Below the pieces are notes generated by a model that was not told where the DNA came from, searched no databases, and saw only the letters and a program-made list of their open reading frames with translations. A stretch of 64,000 nucleotides of DNA from Sphingobacterium multivorum (lineage in GTDB: Bacteria > Bacteroidota > Bacteroidia > Sphingobacteriales > Sphingobacteriaceae), in assembly GCF_039511225.1 (NCBI RefSeq), contig NZ_CP154261.1, positions 4,650,001-4,714,000 on the forward strand, given 5' to 3'. The position numbers were made by a program, and so were the translations under genes. Shown piece after piece: positions 36,812-45,340 of the stretch. Positions within the stretch are counted from its first letter, which is position 1. Every line of letters starts with the position of its first letter.

Positions 36812-38191
36812 TTTAATTATTTCTTCAATTTCGCTGATAATCCGCTGCGCGATCTGCTCAGCAGCTTCAGGCGTAGGTCCCTCCGAGTAAATCCGAATAA
36901 TCGGTTCGGTATTCGATTTACGCAAATGCACCCATTCATTTTCAAAGTCTATTTTCAAGCCATCGATTGTCGAATGGTCTTCATGCTTATATTTTTCCTC
37001 CATTTTGGCCAATAGGTTGTCAATGTCCAATTCCGGAGTCAGCGTGATCTTGTTTTTTGACATAAAGTATTGCGGTAAAGAAGCACGGTATACGGAGGCT
37101 TTTTTACCAAGCTTAGCCAAATGTGTCAAGAAGATGGCTACGCCCACCAGCGCATCACGACCATAGTGAGATGCTGGATAAATAACACCACCATTTCCTT
37201 CTCCGCCGATGACAGCATCGACTTCTTTCATCTTTGTAACCACGTTGACTTCGCCCACAGCCGCCGCATAGTACTCGCCACCATGTGCTTTAGTCACATC
37301 ACGTAGTGCGCGTGTAGAAGATAAATTGGAAACGGTATTTCCTTTTTTATGCTGCAATAAATAGTCCGCTACGGCAACTAGGGTATATTCTTCACCAAAT
37401 AGCTCGCCATCCTCCATCATAAAGACCAATCGATCTACATCCGGATCTACGGCAATCCCTAAATCAGCTTTGTGTTCAATAACCGCAGCCGATAGATCCG
37501 TCAAATTCTCTTTCAATGGTTCTGGATTATGCGGAAATTGACCATTCGGCTCACAATGGATTTTATAGATTGTCTGCACGCCAAGCGCATCCAACAACGC
37601 TGGTATAAATGTACCACCAGTACTGTTAACGGCATCCAAAGCAACTTTAAAATTAGCCGCTTTGATGGCTTCTTTATCCACATATTCCAACGCCAACACA
37701 GCGTCTACATGTTTCTGTAAGTAAGAATAATCTTTATGAACTTGTCCCAGTTCTTCCACTTCGGAAAAATCAAAGTCTAAAGATTCACCAAGTGCCAACA
37801 CCTCTTGCCCTTCGGCATCTGAAATGAATTCGCCCTTTGCATTCAATAACTTTAGTGCATTCCATTGCCCTGGGTTGTGTGAAGCAGTCAAAATAATACC
37901 ACCCGCTGCTTTTTCCATCGGTACGGCAATCTCTACCGTTGGCGTTGTTGAAAGACCCAGGTCAATCACATCAACACCGATGCTTTGCAGGGTTCCAATC
38001 ACCAAATTACTTACCATCTCACCAGAAACACGCGCATCTCTTCCAACAACAATTTTTTTGATACCACTCTGCTTAACAATTATTTTGCCATAAGCAGCTG
38101 TAAACTTAACGATATCTATTGGGGTAAGCGCCTCTCCAGCACGCCCCCCGATCGTACCTCGTATTCCTGATATTGATTTAATTAAAGTCAT
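36809..38191 (-). CDS. glmM: Phosphoglucosamine mutase / phosphohexomutase
   Basis: The 460-residue enzyme belongs to the alpha-D-phosphohexomutase family. The phosphoserine loop is TASHNPGQWNALK around residue 103. The metal-binding loop is DPDVDR around 245, the sugar-specificity loop is GGEGNGGVIYPASHYGRDA around 330, and the phosphate-binding loop is RKSNTEPIIRIYSEG near the end. In Bacteroidota this form is annotated as phosphoglucosamine mutase, making glucosamine-1-phosphate for cell-wall precursors. The specificity loop differs from the classical GlmM GEQSGH, so a broader phosphomannomutase/phosphoglucomutase role is possible. Confidence 0.88.
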   Translation of the reverse strand: MTLIKSISGIRGTIGGRAGEALTPIDIVKFTAAYGKIIVKQSGIKKIVVGRDARVSGEMVSNLVIGTLQSIGVDVIDLGLSTTPTVEIAVPMEKAAGGIILTASHNPGQWNALKLLNAKGEFISDAEGQEVLALGESLDFDFSEVEELGQVHKDYSYLQKHVDAVLALEYVDKEAIKAANFKVALDAVNSTGGTFIPALLDALGVQTIYKIHCEPNGQFPHNPEPLKENLTDLSAAVIEHKADLGIAVDPDVDRLVFMMEDGELFGEEYTLVAVADYLLQHKKGNTVSNLSSTRALRDVTKAHGGEYYAAAVGEVNVVTKMKEVDAVIGGEGNGGVIYPASHYGRDALVGVAIFLTHLAKLGKKASVYRASLPQYFMSKNKITLTPELDIDNLLAKMEEKYKHEDHSTIDGLKIDFENEWVHLRKSNTEPIIRIYSEGPTPEAAEQIAQRIISEIEEIIK

Positions 38192-38334
38192 TTCTTTTGA
38201 ATTGATTAACGTGTAAATTTAGCACAATGGCAATAAAATATCGAATTAAAATTATAATTAATGAATATTTAACGTATATTTGTTGCAACAAAGTTGTTTT
38301 TAAAAGAAACAACCGTTTGCAATGAAATTATTTT

Positions 38335-38342
38335 TACTTTTG
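38335..38342 (+). promoter_or_regulatory. -7 element upstream of the PAP2 gene
   Basis: A perfect TACTTTTG lies 49 bases before the chosen ATG. A TTTG occurs at 38316-38319, but with only 15 bases between, shorter than usual. The box supports the downstream start of the gene. Confidence 0.45.
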
Positions 38343-38391
38343 AAAAGTGAGTTTTTAAAGTTTGGGAATTTCATTGTCATCAGCAACATTT

Positions 38392-38973
38392 ATGATTCAA
38401 CAATTAGTACACATCGATCAAGAGATTTTTCTAGCCATTAATCAAGGCTTGAGTAACCCCGTGTTTGATTGGTTATTGCCGATATTACGCAATCCATACA
38501 CATGGGCACCTTTGTATTTATTTCTGATCATATTTTTCATTAAGACCTATGGAAAAACAGGGATCCTAATTGTTGCCATGACCTTGGTTACCTTCGGAAT
38601 TTCCGATGGTATATCCTCTCATTTGATCAAAAAGACTGTAAAAAGGATCAGACCGTGTAACGACGTGGAGTTTAAAGAAAATGTCAACATCCGTGTGCGA
38701 TGTGGCTCGGGCTTCAGCTTCACCTCCTCTCATGCGGCCAATCATTTTTCCCTGGCTTTTTTCTGGATTGTACTTTTCCGGAGACGATGGAAACATGCGC
38801 TTTGGCTTTGTATTACCTGGGCAACCCTAATTTCAGTCTCTCAAATTTATGTTGGTGTCCATTACCCGTTTGATGTCCTGTGTGGTGCAGCCTTAGGTAT
38901 CCTGGTTGGATTGGCAACAGGCTACTTATTCAAACGTTTTGTGCCTAGCTTTTTTAAAACTGAACACGTATAA
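38392..38973 (+). CDS. PAP2-family phosphatase
   Basis: The 193-residue membrane protein carries the three-part acid phosphatase signature: KKTVKRIRPC, SFTSSHAANHF and SQIYVGVHYPFDVLCG. This is the catalytic set for undecaprenyl-pyrophosphate or lipid phosphatases. Five to six hydrophobic helices surround it. The ATG at 38392 (MIQQLVHIDQ) was chosen; the frame reaches a TTG at 38362, which is less likely. Its stop codon overlaps the start of the ZIP gene (TAATG), so the two are translationally coupled. Confidence 0.92.
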   Translation: MIQQLVHIDQEIFLAINQGLSNPVFDWLLPILRNPYTWAPLYLFLIIFFIKTYGKTGILIVAMTLVTFGISDGISSHLIKKTVKRIRPCNDVEFKENVNIRVRCGSGFSFTSSHAANHFSLAFFWIVLFRRRWKHALWLCITWATLISVSQIYVGVHYPFDVLCGAALGILVGLATGYLFKRFVPSFFKTEHV

Positions 38974-39782
38974 TGAATTCAATTTTATTGATTTTAATTT
39001 TATTCATACCTGCATTTGCAAGTGGAATTGCTGTATTTTTTGTACAAAAGAAAGGAACCAGTTTCCTTAAACTCATCCTTTCTTTCAGTGGAGCGTATTT
39101 ATTCTCTATTACTGTACTTCACCTGATTCCGCATGTCTATCAATCCAACAATACTTCCCCTGAAGTATTAGGTATCTACGTCCTTGCCGGTTTTCTTTTT
39201 CAACTTTTCCTGGAGCAGTTCTCCCAAGGGATCGAGCATGGCCATATCCATACCGACAATGATCACGGCCATCACAGCCATCGTTTTCCCATCGGTATTA
39301 TGTTCAGTCTATGTCTCCATGCTTTCCTTGAAGGAATGCCACTTGCAGCAACACATCAGACTGAACTTGCATTAGGTATATCCATCCACCACATTCCGGC
39401 GGCATTTGCGTTGGGAAGTATTCTAATAAGCACACATTTAAAGAAAAATACCATCCTCATTACACTGGCTTTATTTGCGGCAATGACCCCTTTTGGCTTT
39501 TTACTAAGCAAAGCCATCAGTGCAGGTGAAGTAGGGAATATCCAGCAATATTTTGATAAAATCATGGCCGTCGTTATTGGTATCTTCTTGCACATATCGA
39601 CGACGATACTTTTTGAATCGGGCTCCATTGACCATCATAAATTCAATAAAAAGAAAATGATTGCTGTGATAGCAGGTGTTGCTATTGCACTGGGAAGTTT
39701 CTTATTTGTCGGAGAACATGACCATGGGCACGATCAACACCAACAACCGCATGATCATGAACATCATGACCATGCGCATTAA
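38973..39782 (+). CDS. ZIP-family divalent metal transporter
   Basis: The 269-residue inner-membrane protein has about eight hydrophobic helices. Metal-site helices HAFLEGMPLA and HHIPAAFALGSIL (helices IV and V of the ZIP fold) are intact. Two His-rich segments, HGHIHTDNDHGHHSHRF (about 89-105) and the C-terminal HDHGHDQHQQPHDHEHHDHAH, probably bind metal before transport. The likely substrate is Zn2+, with Fe2+ or Mn2+ possible. It overlaps the PAP2 gene by one base and faces a MarR regulator next to feoAB. Confidence 0.93.
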   Translation: MNSILLILILFIPAFASGIAVFFVQKKGTSFLKLILSFSGAYLFSITVLHLIPHVYQSNNTSPEVLGIYVLAGFLFQLFLEQFSQGIEHGHIHTDNDHGHHSHRFPIGIMFSLCLHAFLEGMPLAATHQTELALGISIHHIPAAFALGSILISTHLKKNTILITLALFAAMTPFGFLLSKAISAGEVGNIQQYFDKIMAVVIGIFLHISTTILFESGSIDHHKFNKKKMIAVIAGVAIALGSFLFVGEHDHGHDQHQQPHDHEHHDHAH

Positions 39783-39787
39783 TTTCT

Positions 39788-40237
39788 TTAGCCGCGAAGT
39801 TTATCCAACAGCGCACTTAACGTCATTGCCTCTTCTTCGCTAATTCGATTGGGTAAAAGATCCTTCATCAGCATTTCGTCATCTAGATTTTTAAGAATCT
39901 CCAAGCCCTTCTCGGTGATAACCAAATCCACAGCTCTTTTATCCCCCCCCGATTGACAACGTGAAACCAATTCTTTGGAAACCATGCGATCAATCATACG
40001 CGAGATATCCGGGGTAGTACTCAACATTCTTGATTTAATCAGATTGTTTGTTGCAGGCTTAGGATATTGGCCCCTCAATATGCGCAAGACATTAAACTGT
40101 TTCAAAGTGATCCCTTCTTTGGCAGCTCGCTGTTCAAGCTCATTGTTAATCCAATTGTACGTATATAGAATATTTACCGTACAACGATGCCATTCATTGC
40201 TGAATTTACTTACTTTGATTTCGTCCTCAATCTTCAT
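39788..40237 (-). CDS. MarR-family transcriptional regulator
   Basis: The 149-residue protein has the winged-helix layout of MarR: an N-terminal helix, ITLKQFNVLRILRGQYPKPATNNLIKSRML, a recognition helix TTPDISRMIDRMVSKELVSRCQSGGDKRAVDLVITEKG (wing with the DKR signature) and C-terminal dimer helices. It is divergent from feoA with a 128-base gap that contains an inverted repeat, so control of feoAB, of itself, or of both is plausible. The effector is unknown. Confidence 0.92.
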   Translation of the reverse strand: MKIEDEIKVSKFSNEWHRCTVNILYTYNWINNELEQRAAKEGITLKQFNVLRILRGQYPKPATNNLIKSRMLSTTPDISRMIDRMVSKELVSRCQSGGDKRAVDLVITEKGLEILKNLDDEMLMKDLLPNRISEEEAMTLSALLDKLRG

Positions 40238-40305
40238 TCTGGTTGATAATTAATCGTTCTGAATAGTAAAGATAGCTGTTTTTTACTAAATACATAACTA
40301 TGACA

Positions 40306-40320
40306 TTAGAATCATTCTAA
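40306..40320. promoter_or_regulatory. Candidate operator in the MarR-feoA gap
   Basis: TTAGAA, a 3-base spacer TCA, and TTCTAA form a perfect 15-bp inverted repeat. It ends 15 bases before the feoA -7 box and so covers the -33 region. This is the position expected for a repressor site; the protein that binds it (the MarR gene product or an iron regulator) is not known. Confidence 0.6.
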
Positions 40321-40335
40321 ATGGTAGAAATTCTG

Positions 40336-40343
40336 TATATTTG
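40336..40343 (+). promoter_or_regulatory. -7 element of the feoAB promoter
   Basis: A perfect TATATTTG lies 22 bases before the ATG at 40366. It falls inside the longer open frame that begins at 40321, which argues that translation starts at 40366. Confidence 0.6.
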
Positions 40344-40365
40344 GAGAATTCAAAAAAACAGGCAG

Positions 40366-40605
40366 ATGCGTAATAGAACTAGCTTAGATAAGCTAAAAAA
40401 AGGGGAAAAAGCGGTAATTATAGATTTTGATTCGCACGAAATTCCAGCTAAATTTTTCGAATTGGGGTTTATACCCGGTACTGAGGTAGAAGTGAAGCAT
40501 ATCGCGCCTTTGGACGGCCCCATTTGTCTAAATATTAGTGCTAATAACGCCTTAATTGCTATCCGCAAATCAGAAGCTAAAGTCATCCTTATTGATCAGA
40601 AATAA
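40366..40605 (+). CDS. feoA: Ferrous iron transport protein A
   Basis: The 79-residue cytoplasmic SH3-like protein supports FeoB. It carries KLKKGEKAVIIDFD, ELGFIPGTEVEVKHIAPLDGPICLNI and ALIAIRKSEAKVI, the standard FeoA core. A longer frame from 40321 adds 15 residues, but the promoter element lies within that stretch. The stop codon overlaps the start of feoB (TAATG). Confidence 0.94.
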   Translation: MRNRTSLDKLKKGEKAVIIDFDSHEIPAKFFELGFIPGTEVEVKHIAPLDGPICLNISANNALIAIRKSEAKVILIDQK

Positions 40606-42707
40606 TGAATAACCCGATTATTGCACTTTTGGGTAATCCAAATGTGGGTAAAACATCTCTATTTAACCGGATTACAAAATTAAATCAGAAAGTAGGAAAC
40701 TATCCCGGTATTACGGTCGAAAAACGTGAGGGGCAAGTAAAAGCCAATAACAAAGTTTATCGTATTATTGATTTACCGGGAACATATACCCTGTTCCCAA
40801 GTTCATTGGATGAAGAAGTTGTTTTCAACACTTTAGTCAATAAAGAAAGTAGTTTTAGACCAAATCTTGTCGTTGTCGTCGCTGAACCTACGAACCTAAA
40901 GCGGTCCATTATTCTTTATCAGCAAGCTCGGGAACTCGGTCTGCCGGCCATCTTTGTCATCAATATGATCGATGAAGCCAAAGAAAAAGGAATTTCAATA
41001 GATGTTCAAAAGCTTGAGCAGCTATTAAATACAAAAGTATACGAAACCAATGCACGTACGGGACAAGGTGTCGATCAGCTCATCAAAAACTTTGATGCTG
41101 TTCCGCCCATGTATATTAGCAAATTCAGCCTACCCAAGGAAGCTGATGCCGCATTAGAAGAAACCAAACGTCTTTTTCCATTAGATACGGAATACCATAC
41201 CTGGCAATACCTGGCCAAAGGCGAGGTATCCTTTTTATCGAAAGAAAAAAATCAGGCGATTCAACAAATCCGTGAAAAACATCAACTACGCGCCGAGAGA
41301 CTACAAAAAGACGAAGCCATTTTGCGTAGTAAATCCCTGGATAGCAGCCTTGCTGAAATCTATGCAAAGGATGAATCCTTTAATAAAAACAAAACCAATT
41401 CGATTGATAGCATCTTGCTTCACCCCGTCTTTGGCTATGTCATCTTTTTTGGAATCCTCTTTTTAATCTTCCAGGCAATTTACACCTGGTCCGGACCAGC
41501 CATGGATTTCATCGACGGCCTATTTGGTGATCTCGCGGCTTATACACAAACTGCATTGCCAGCAGGGCCATTGACCGACTTACTCAGCAATGGTATTATC
41601 AAAGGCATTGGTGGAATTGTAATTTTCATTCCGCAGATCGTTATTTTATACATCTTTATCTCGATCATGGAGGAAACGGGCTATATGAGCCGCGTAGTTT
41701 TCTTGATGGACCGCTGGCTTCGTCCTTTTGGTCTGAATGGAAAATCAGTGATTCCATTGATTTCGGGAGTAGCCTGCGCTGTACCTGCAGTCATGTCTGC
41801 ACGTAATATCGAAAATAGCAAAGAAAGACTGGTCACTATTCTGGTAACACCTTTCATGACCTGCTCAGCACGTCTCCCTATTTATATCGTTCTGATCGGA
41901 CTGGTGATACCGGACACGAAATTAGGAGGCTTTCAAATACAAGGTATTGTATTGTTTGTGATGTACCTACTTGGAATAATTGCAGCCTTGCTATCCGCGA
42001 TTGTACTGACCAAAGTCATCAAATCAAAACATAAGTCATTTTTAATCTTCGAACTGCCCACTTACAAAACGCCTGATTGGAAAAATGTAGCCTTAAATGT
42101 ATGGGAAAAAGCGTCAAGCTTTGTCTTTGGTGCAGGTAAAATCATTTTGGCCATTTCCGTTATCCTATGGGCATTGGGTAGTTTTGGTCCGAACGATAAA
42201 TTTAGCCGGGCAGAAGAATATGTAACAAAAAATAACCCCAACCTGTCCGATGGCGATTTGGAGCATGAAGTTTCATCTTATCGCCTGGAACACTCTTTCC
42301 TTGGCTATCTTGGCATGGCTATTGAACCTGTTGTTGAACCCTTGGGCTACGACTGGAAGATGGGCATAGGTCTTATTTCTTCGTTTGCTGCCCGTGAAGT
42401 TTTTGTAGGCACAATGGCCACTGTATATAGCCTTGGTGACGAAGTGGATATCGAAGACGAAGCATCTAAAACAACGGTATTGGGCAAAATGAAAAGCGAG
42501 ATTAACAGGAATACCGGTTTACCGGCTTACAATTTAGCTTCTGGTGTATCCTTATTACTGTTCTATGCTTTTGCGATGCAATGTATGAGTACAATTGCGG
42601 CAGTAAAAAGAGAAACAGGCTCATGGAAATGGACTTTGATACAGCTTGGTTTTATGACAGGCTTGGCCTATTTCAGTGCCTTAATTGCTTATCAACTTTT
42701 AAAATAA
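40605..42707 (+). CDS. feoB: Ferrous iron transport protein B
   Basis: The 700-residue inner-membrane Fe2+ transporter has an N-terminal G domain with GNPNVGKTSLFNRIT (G1), YPGITVEKREG (G2), DLPGTYTL (G3) and NMIDEA (G4). After a helical spacer, the channel part has two Gate motifs (around FIPQIVILYIFISIMEETGYMSR and GFMTGLAYFSA), with the conserved Cys in SGVACAVPAVMSARNI and TPFMTCSARLPIY. Length is standard. It overlaps feoA by one base and is followed after 6 bases by a small Cys-rich partner. Confidence 0.98.
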   Translation: MNNPIIALLGNPNVGKTSLFNRITKLNQKVGNYPGITVEKREGQVKANNKVYRIIDLPGTYTLFPSSLDEEVVFNTLVNKESSFRPNLVVVVAEPTNLKRSIILYQQARELGLPAIFVINMIDEAKEKGISIDVQKLEQLLNTKVYETNARTGQGVDQLIKNFDAVPPMYISKFSLPKEADAALEETKRLFPLDTEYHTWQYLAKGEVSFLSKEKNQAIQQIREKHQLRAERLQKDEAILRSKSLDSSLAEIYAKDESFNKNKTNSIDSILLHPVFGYVIFFGILFLIFQAIYTWSGPAMDFIDGLFGDLAAYTQTALPAGPLTDLLSNGIIKGIGGIVIFIPQIVILYIFISIMEETGYMSRVVFLMDRWLRPFGLNGKSVIPLISGVACAVPAVMSARNIENSKERLVTILVTPFMTCSARLPIYIVLIGLVIPDTKLGGFQIQGIVLFVMYLLGIIAALLSAIVLTKVIKSKHKSFLIFELPTYKTPDWKNVALNVWEKASSFVFGAGKIILAISVILWALGSFGPNDKFSRAEEYVTKNNPNLSDGDLEHEVSSYRLEHSFLGYLGMAIEPVVEPLGYDWKMGIGLISSFAAREVFVGTMATVYSLGDEVDIEDEASKTTVLGKMKSEINRNTGLPAYNLASGVSLLLFYAFAMQCMSTIAAVKRETGSWKWTLIQLGFMTGLAYFSALIAYQLLK

Positions 42708-42713
42708 AAAGCT

Positions 42714-42875
42714 ATGGATAATTTAACAGTACAATATCTCATCGTAGGAATGCTCGTTTTGGCGGCTGTATGGTATGTCGTTAAAAATGTCCGAAAATCA
42801 CTAAAGGGCAAGTCGAGCTGCTCGAAAGGCTGCGGATGCGACTGCGGCGTAGAAAAAACGCAAAAAGCAAATTAA
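42714..42875 (+). CDS. FeoB-associated Cys-rich small membrane protein
   Basis: This 53-residue gene has an N-terminal transmembrane helix (YLIVGMLVLAAVWYVVKNV, residues 8-26) followed by a basic linker and four cysteines in CSKGCGCDC (36-44). This is the layout of the FeoB-associated Cys-rich family (a FeoC-like partner, sometimes annotated as virus attachment p12-like). The cysteines may bind iron or an Fe-S cluster. It starts 6 bases after feoB and is surely co-transcribed. Confidence 0.88.
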   Translation: MDNLTVQYLIVGMLVLAAVWYVVKNVRKSLKGKSSCSKGCGCDCGVEKTQKAN

Positions 42876-43262
42876 TTTATCTTTTTGAGTAGCATTTACA
42901 AATAAGATTTCGTTATTAGTTAGAGTGGCCAAAAATCACACTAGCTACTAATTCATAAAGCGCCGTACTTCCAAACTACGGCGCTTTCTATTGCTGAGTC
43001 AGACATGGACCCGCACCATTGTTAAAAAAAACACCGAAATGCATTAAAACCGCAACAGAATGTGCACGAAATACCTAAGTGTTTTATTAACTTTATGCGC
43101 TTAGGGCAAATCGTTCGCTGGGAAGCTTTACGATAAACAGGTAATTCTTCTGGCGTCATTGATTTTGCTCAAACGATCCTTGACGGGAGCAAATAGCCTC
43201 ATGGGTTTTTCCGTATCTGAGGACCAAATTAAAACAGACTAGTAACCGTATTAACCATACAC
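42876..43262. other. Intergenic region between feo operon and permease
   Basis: Of the 387 bases, the first part contains the feo terminator. The remainder shows no coding frame and no perfect promoter box for the permease. A leader-type regulatory RNA cannot be excluded, but no known riboswitch pattern was recognised. Confidence 0.5.
42957..42987 (+). terminator. feo operon terminator
   Basis: AAAGCGCCGTA (42957-42967) pairs with TACGGCGCTTT (42977-42987). The following T-run is short. Confidence 0.75.
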
Positions 43263-44681
43263 ATGGAGAAACAGAACAATAAGGAGGAGTTAAAAAGAGG
43301 ACTTCAAAACAGACATATTCAATTAATTGCCCTGGGTGGTGCAATCGGAACGGGCTTATTTCTAGGTATCGGGAAGGCTGCCACATTGGCTGGGCCGGCC
43401 GTTATCCTCGGCTATGCTTTCGCCGGAATTATTGCTTTTTTTATTATGCGCCAGTTGGGTGAGATGGTTGTTGAGGAACCTGTTTCAGGAAGTTTTAGCT
43501 ACTTCGCCAATAAATACTGGGGTTCTTTTGCGGGTTATGCTTCGGGCTGGAACTATTGGGTCCTGTATATCTTAGTCAGCATGGCCGAACTCACAGCGAT
43601 AGGCGTTTATGTACAATTTTGGTGGCCCGAAATACCTTTATGGGCATCAAGTTTATTTTTCTTCTTTGCAATCAACGCCCTTAATCTTGCCTCAGTAAAA
43701 ATTTATGGCGAGACGGAATTTTGGTTTTCCATTATCAAGGTTGTTGCAATCATTGCCATGATTGTTTTTGGTGCATACTTATTGGTAAGCGGTACTGGAG
43801 GTGAGCAGGCAAGTCTCAGCAACCTGACTTCACATGGTGGTTTCTTCCCAAAAGGTTGGTTCAGCCAAACAGCGGATGGAAGTTTTGAAGGCCTTCTTTC
43901 CGCCATAGCATTGATCATGTTTTCTTTCGGTGGTCTAGAGTTGGTGGGCATCACTGCTGCCGAAGCCGAGCATCCCGAAAAGAACATCCCCAAAGCGACC
44001 AACCAGGTTATCTATCGGATCTTAATCTTTTACGTAGGTGCATTGATTATTCTTTTCTCTTTGACACCGTGGACAAATATCACCGCCGATACAAGTCCCT
44101 TTGTGCTGGTGTTTGACAAACTCAATGGGTTTGAATTTACGATCTTTGGAAAGACCTTTTATTTCACAAAAATTATTGCAAATGCGCTAAATCTTATTGT
44201 CCTTACCGCTGCATTATCTGTTTATAATAGCAGCGTGTACAGCAATAGCAGAATGTTATATGGACTGGCAGAACAGGGAAATGCACCCCGTTTTTTATCA
44301 AAACTAAACAAGAATCATGCGCCTATTAACGCAATTTTAGTCTCGGCACTATTCGCGGCGATCTGTGTATTTATCAACTATGTAGCACCTAAAAATGCCT
44401 TAGAGATCCTGATGTCGCTGGTGGTTTCTTCACTGATTATCAACTGGGTGATGATATCCATTACACACTTGTATTTCAGAAAAAATAAACTCGATGCCCA
44501 CTTACGGACAAAGTTTCCATCCTTTCTATATCCCCTAAGTAACTATATCTGTCTGATCTTTTTGATCGCTGTACTTGGCATCATGTGGATAACAGGGATG
44601 AAACTTCCGGTAGAATTGATCCCTGCTTGGCTTATATTACTCTATGTGAGTTATGTATTGATCAAAAGAAAGAAATCTTAG
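43263..44681 (+). CDS. Amino acid permease (APC superfamily, AroP/ProY type)
   Basis: The 472-residue inner-membrane transporter has about twelve helices. It opens with LKRGLQNRHIQLIALGGAIGTGLFLGIGKA, the diagnostic start of the amino-acid transporter family. EPVSGSFSYFANKYWGSFAGYASGWNYW and FGGLELVGITAAEAEHPEKNIPKA follow. These patterns are those of the AroP/PheP/ProY/CycA/AnsP group. The exact amino acid cannot be read from the sequence. It is a single-gene unit with a terminator. Confidence 0.94.
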   Translation: MEKQNNKEELKRGLQNRHIQLIALGGAIGTGLFLGIGKAATLAGPAVILGYAFAGIIAFFIMRQLGEMVVEEPVSGSFSYFANKYWGSFAGYASGWNYWVLYILVSMAELTAIGVYVQFWWPEIPLWASSLFFFFAINALNLASVKIYGETEFWFSIIKVVAIIAMIVFGAYLLVSGTGGEQASLSNLTSHGGFFPKGWFSQTADGSFEGLLSAIALIMFSFGGLELVGITAAEAEHPEKNIPKATNQVIYRILIFYVGALIILFSLTPWTNITADTSPFVLVFDKLNGFEFTIFGKTFYFTKIIANALNLIVLTAALSVYNSSVYSNSRMLYGLAEQGNAPRFLSKLNKNHAPINAILVSALFAAICVFINYVAPKNALEILMSLVVSSLIINWVMISITHLYFRKNKLDAHLRTKFPSFLYPLSNYICLIFLIAVLGIMWITGMKLPVELIPAWLILLYVSYVLIKRKKS

Positions 44682-44706
44682 TTCACAGAACCTTGATCTT
44701 GTCCAT

Positions 44707-44743
44707 AAAAAAGCCTGATTCATTGCATGAATCAGGCTTTTTT
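44707..44743. terminator. Bidirectional terminator, permease and GNAT genes
   Basis: A perfect 16-bp stem (44707-44722 with 44728-44743, core AAGCCTGATTCA) with A- and T-runs lies between two convergent genes. Confidence 0.92.
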
Positions 44744-44751
44744 ACTAAAAT

Positions 44752-45294
44752 TTAATGCAGGTATTCCTCCTCGAGAATAGCAAATTCATAATTGTCGCTC
44801 CAACCATCTTTTAACGGCAAAATTTTCCGTCTGCGAGCCTCTTTGACCATGCCGACTTTCTCCATTACTTTAGCGGAAGCGATATTTCCAACAGCACAAC
44901 CGCCCTCAATTCTATGAAAATTAAGTTCCTTGAAACCAAATGTCAAGATTCGGTTCAATGCCTCTGTTGCATAGCCCTTATTCCACATTGTCGGAACAAG
45001 CTTAAACCATACTTCTGCATTTCGATAGCGCAGCTTGACAACACTGATATTAATTAGACCAATAAACTCTTTCCCTTCAAGGGTTTCTATATAAAAGGTA
45101 TAATCCTTTCTGGCATCCAATTCATTGAATTGCGCCGACCAAGCTTCCACCATTTGCTCTGTATGGGCTATTCCATCCGGAAATCCACTCGGATTAAATA
45201 ATGCAGATTCAGGATACATTAATAGGGAATGGATCTTTTCTAAATCTATTTTCTCTACGGATCTAAGCTTGAGCCGTTCTGTTCTAATTTCCAT
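44752..45294 (-). CDS. GNAT-family N-acetyltransferase (RimJ/RimL-like)
   Basis: The 180-residue protein starts with the TERLKLRSVEKIDLEKI pattern of ribosomal-protein-alanine-type acetyltransferases. It has a beta-bulge NISVVKLRYRNAEVWFKLVPTMWNKGYATEAL, in which NKGYATEA is the acetyl-CoA pyrophosphate loop, and then FKELNFHRIEGGCAVGNIASAKVMEKVGM. The substrate is unknown. Confidence 0.92.
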   Translation of the reverse strand: MEIRTERLKLRSVEKIDLEKIHSLLMYPESALFNPSGFPDGIAHTEQMVEAWSAQFNELDARKDYTFYIETLEGKEFIGLINISVVKLRYRNAEVWFKLVPTMWNKGYATEALNRILTFGFKELNFHRIEGGCAVGNIASAKVMEKVGMVKEARRRKILPLKDGWSDNYEFAILEEEYLH

Positions 45295-45340
45295 GTTTAA
45301 AATTACACAAATGGCTTAATTTAATGCTACCATTTGACAA

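Noticed and set aside
42988..43262. Riboswitch or T-box leader before the amino-acid permease
   Set aside because: No T-box core, specifier hairpin or known aptamer pattern could be recognised by eye.
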